DNA of 23,393 bases from Conidiobolus incongruus B7586. Its lineage: Eukaryota > Entomophthoromycota > Entomophthoromycetes > Entomophthorales > Conidiobolaceae. Where the stretch lies: positions 1 to 23,393 of the forward strand of contig JNEM01009171.1 of the NCBI GenBank assembly GCA_000697335.1. The letters are read 5' to 3'. Under the pieces are notes generated by a model. It worked only from the letters and a program-made list of their open reading frames with translations. It was not told the DNA's origin and ran no database searches. The translations under genes and the position numbers were made by a program. Within the stretch, counting starts at the first letter, position 1; each line of letters begins with the position of its first letter. This document shows, piece after piece, positions 20,823 through 23,393 of the stretch.

Positions 20823-23393
20823 CTATAAGCGTATTCTATTCAAGTTAATTTTAAAACCAATGTAATCCTACGATGAATAAGAATATTTACACTATATTAT
20901 TAGATTGTTTTGTTATTATATATAAAATATAAAAATATTTACAATGTTATTGTTGATAGAATATATGCTAATGATAAAATTAATAAGGTTGATAATGAGA
21001 ATTAATTACTTTATCTATTAATCCAAAAACTCAGGTTAAAATAATGGGAATATAAAAATTTGAATATTAATATTTGATGGGATTATTTTGAATAAACAAA
21101 AATATTAAAATTTAACTTGAATTTGTTAAGTATATTATAATTATAATTAATTATTCGATATTGATTGGTCAGTCTGTAATTAGGCAAATTGCTCGTGTCC
21201 ATATTCTTCGCCTATCCCTTATAATCATTCCAACTTGGTTTCAACCATTAGCTGATTTGTTATAATATCAATTAAATTGTACACTTAAATTATTAAATAC
21301 ATCCAAGCTTAATATTCAAGGTATTCCATACATAATAAACATATATATTTATCAATTTATTATGGTCTAAAACCTCAATTATTAAATCAAATTTAATTAT
21401 CTGCTAACAAATTGTGAATTTAACATTCAAATGACTTTTGCCTATTTAGGTAATTCAATCAAATCAAATATACTTTGGTTTGTATATAAACACAATATAT
21501 TGTATTTTATAAATTTGACAAAATTCAGGTTTGATTCACAATATCAATATTGCGTAGTATTTAAATATAAAAGCATTGACTATTATCTTGGCATTATTAT
21601 GGATACTCCTTATTATTTTTATACTTAGATTTTCAAACAATATTCAATAATTGATATCCTTTTTCATATATAATTTACTTTTGTAATAAAATGAAACATT
21701 GGTAAAAATGTAATCTCAAGATTGAATTCAGTGTTTTGTATATTATGAACTAACTAAAATTATAAATCCAGTTTCTATAAAAACTTTGATTCAAATATAA
21801 TATTAGAGTAGGCAATATGTTTCATTCTATTTTCTCATCTTTAATATCCTTGAGCTTAAATTTAGTTTTTTAATGATAATAATCTTTCATAATATCCTTT
21901 GATTTGAACAAATCAAGTTTTTTAAAATTATTATATGATAATGCCATTAAACTAACAATCTCGAGTTTAACAGATATCTTTTTGTTACATGATGTAAAAA
22001 TACTAGATTACATAGATAAAATTAATTATTTCTTTATTAATCTTACCAGAAAAATGTCTTCAACCGTAATATGATTCCATTTTTATTATTACCATATTGA
22101 TTAAGGATCTAAATTGCTATATCTAATCAATCAATTCATTATACAAGTTTACAATATATAACATATCATTATTAGTATCATTTAATTGAATCAACCCCGC
22201 ATTATCTTATATTTATTTTATACAGTAGTCACATGCGTGATTTATATTGTGGTGTCCAACTTAAATTTTTTATCATAATATATTGAAATGATTACAATTT
22301 GATACGAATTTTATCTTTAAGCTGGTATAATAGTTTATTCAAGTATATCCTTTAAAGTTGTCAGTATTCTTGATTATATTATCCATGTTACATATAACTT
22401 TGAACAAAATATCTATATCAAATATGTACTGAAATAAAATTTTAATTAGACGATCAGAAGATCATATTATATGAAGATCAAAGGAGATATTACTATATTT
22501 GAAATTGACTTAAAATGATCTTAATCATATAATATCGAAAATATAAATAAGCTTGTTGATATTATAGTTACATTATAATAAACGCTTATAATTATTTTGG
22601 CTTAATAATTTATTACTTTTTAAACATATTTTAATTCAATATTAAATTTGAATATATAATAGTTAGGCAATTCTCTAAAGAAAAACCAACATTTATTTAT
22701 ATACTACTATTGATTTTAAATAATAATACTTATTCCAGATTGAAAACATATAAACATTTTAATATATAATTCCCCAAAAATAATATATATTCTATAATCA
22801 ATTTCTCTTTTATTATTCATAGCTTTTTGTAATTTTTTTCACAGACTTTTTACAACTCAAAAAAAATCTTTATTAAGCCTAAAAATTGATTTTTTCTATA
22901 TCTATCAAATTAATTTATAGAAATTTTCTTATAAGCTAATTTTTAATTACTTAAATATAATTATATGTGTTATAATATAGTGAATATACTAGATATGAAA
23001 ATTTATGTAGTTTTATATATTTTATATTTATTATATAGAATAACATATGTCCTAATATTACTTAAAAAAAACTTAAAAAACTATATTAATAAAATAATAT
23101 AACTTACTATTAATTATATTTATTAAAATTGAATATATAACATATGTTTTTACAATCCATCATAATAATTAATGTTAATTTATAAATTAAATAATTATAT
23201 AACAAAATCGATAAAAGTAATTTTTGGATTTAATTTTATATTTTAATTTATATTTTATAAAAAGAATATAATATTATATAAGATTAATTAATTTTAATAA
23301 TTTATTACAAAAACTTGAATTACTGGCCATATTATATTAAGTTCTATTTAAATATAGCTACTTTATTTTTTTATATTTTAATTAATTTATTTG
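20823..23393. other. Kinase upstream region and A+T-rich spacer
   Basis: An in-frame TAG lies directly before the ATG at 20822, so the coding frame does not extend upstream without another splice. A less A+T-rich patch at about 21160-21260 may be the kinase promoter. The rest, to the end of the window, is very A+T rich with no gene, RNA or element I can support. The 65-codon plus-strand frame at 21431-21628 looks like a chance frame. Confidence 0.5.
21162..21169 (-). promoter_or_regulatory. Possible CCAAT (NF-Y/HAP) site of the kinase gene
   Basis: On the minus strand this reads ACCAATCA, close to the usual HAP/NF-Y site, about 340 bases before the kinase ATG. It sits in the one locally base-richer patch upstream of the gene. 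The call is by motif and position only. Confidence 0.3.

Noticed and set aside
20593-20865. Plus-strand 90-codon hydrophobic frame
   Set aside because: It is antisense to the kinase first exon and intron. Its hydrophobic character mirrors the transmembrane exon and A+T-rich intron.
21431-21628. Plus-strand 65-codon frame rich in Tyr, Phe, Ile and Asn
   Set aside because: The composition is what A+T-rich random sequence gives; no signal peptide, motif or codon signal.
1-23393. Transposons, LTR elements or CRISPR arrays
   Set aside because: I found no terminal repeats, integrase, reverse transcriptase or transposase motifs, and no regularly spaced repeats in the readable frames.

Overview
The window looks like nuclear DNA of an early-diverging fungus with very A+T-rich spacers, most likely an entomophthoroid such as Conidiobolus. 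That placement is inference. It rests on the strong contrast between A+T-rich spacers and compact coding islands, a 54-bp GT-AG intron, a secreted acid sphingomyelinase family in tandem, small secreted cysteine-rich proteins, and a fungal-style phosphatidylinositol phosphate kinase. I see no tRNA, rRNA, CRISPR array or intact transposon.

Layout. From 1584 to about 13085 there are three same-strand copies of one acid sphingomyelinase-like gene: a decayed copy (1584-3441), one intact 624-residue gene (5873-7747), and a more decayed copy (about 11331-13085). Between the last two lie coding-like fragments with no clear identity: an open stretch at 9568-9837, a base-richer decayed segment at about 10480-10960, and a short open stretch at 10963-11091. 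From 13921 to 16935 a divergent pair of small secreted proteins is 2.25 kb apart. Both have six cysteines and a beta/gamma-crystallin-like double Greek-key pattern. From 17649 to 20822 on the minus strand lies a large phosphatidylinositol phosphate kinase gene. A short first exon, not visible in a plain ORF scan, gives it an N-terminal transmembrane anchor. The last 2.5 kb and the other spacers show nothing I can support.

How the genes relate. The intact sphingomyelinase and the two crystallin-like proteins carry signal peptides and should act outside the cell or in the lysosome/vacuole. The kinase acts on phosphoinositides at the cytosolic face of a membrane. The genes are not an operon, and I see no evidence that they form one system. 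The tandem copies and their decay suggest birth-and-death turnover in a secreted-enzyme locus. The most unusual single item is the membrane-anchored PIP kinase with a long insertion in its activation-loop region.
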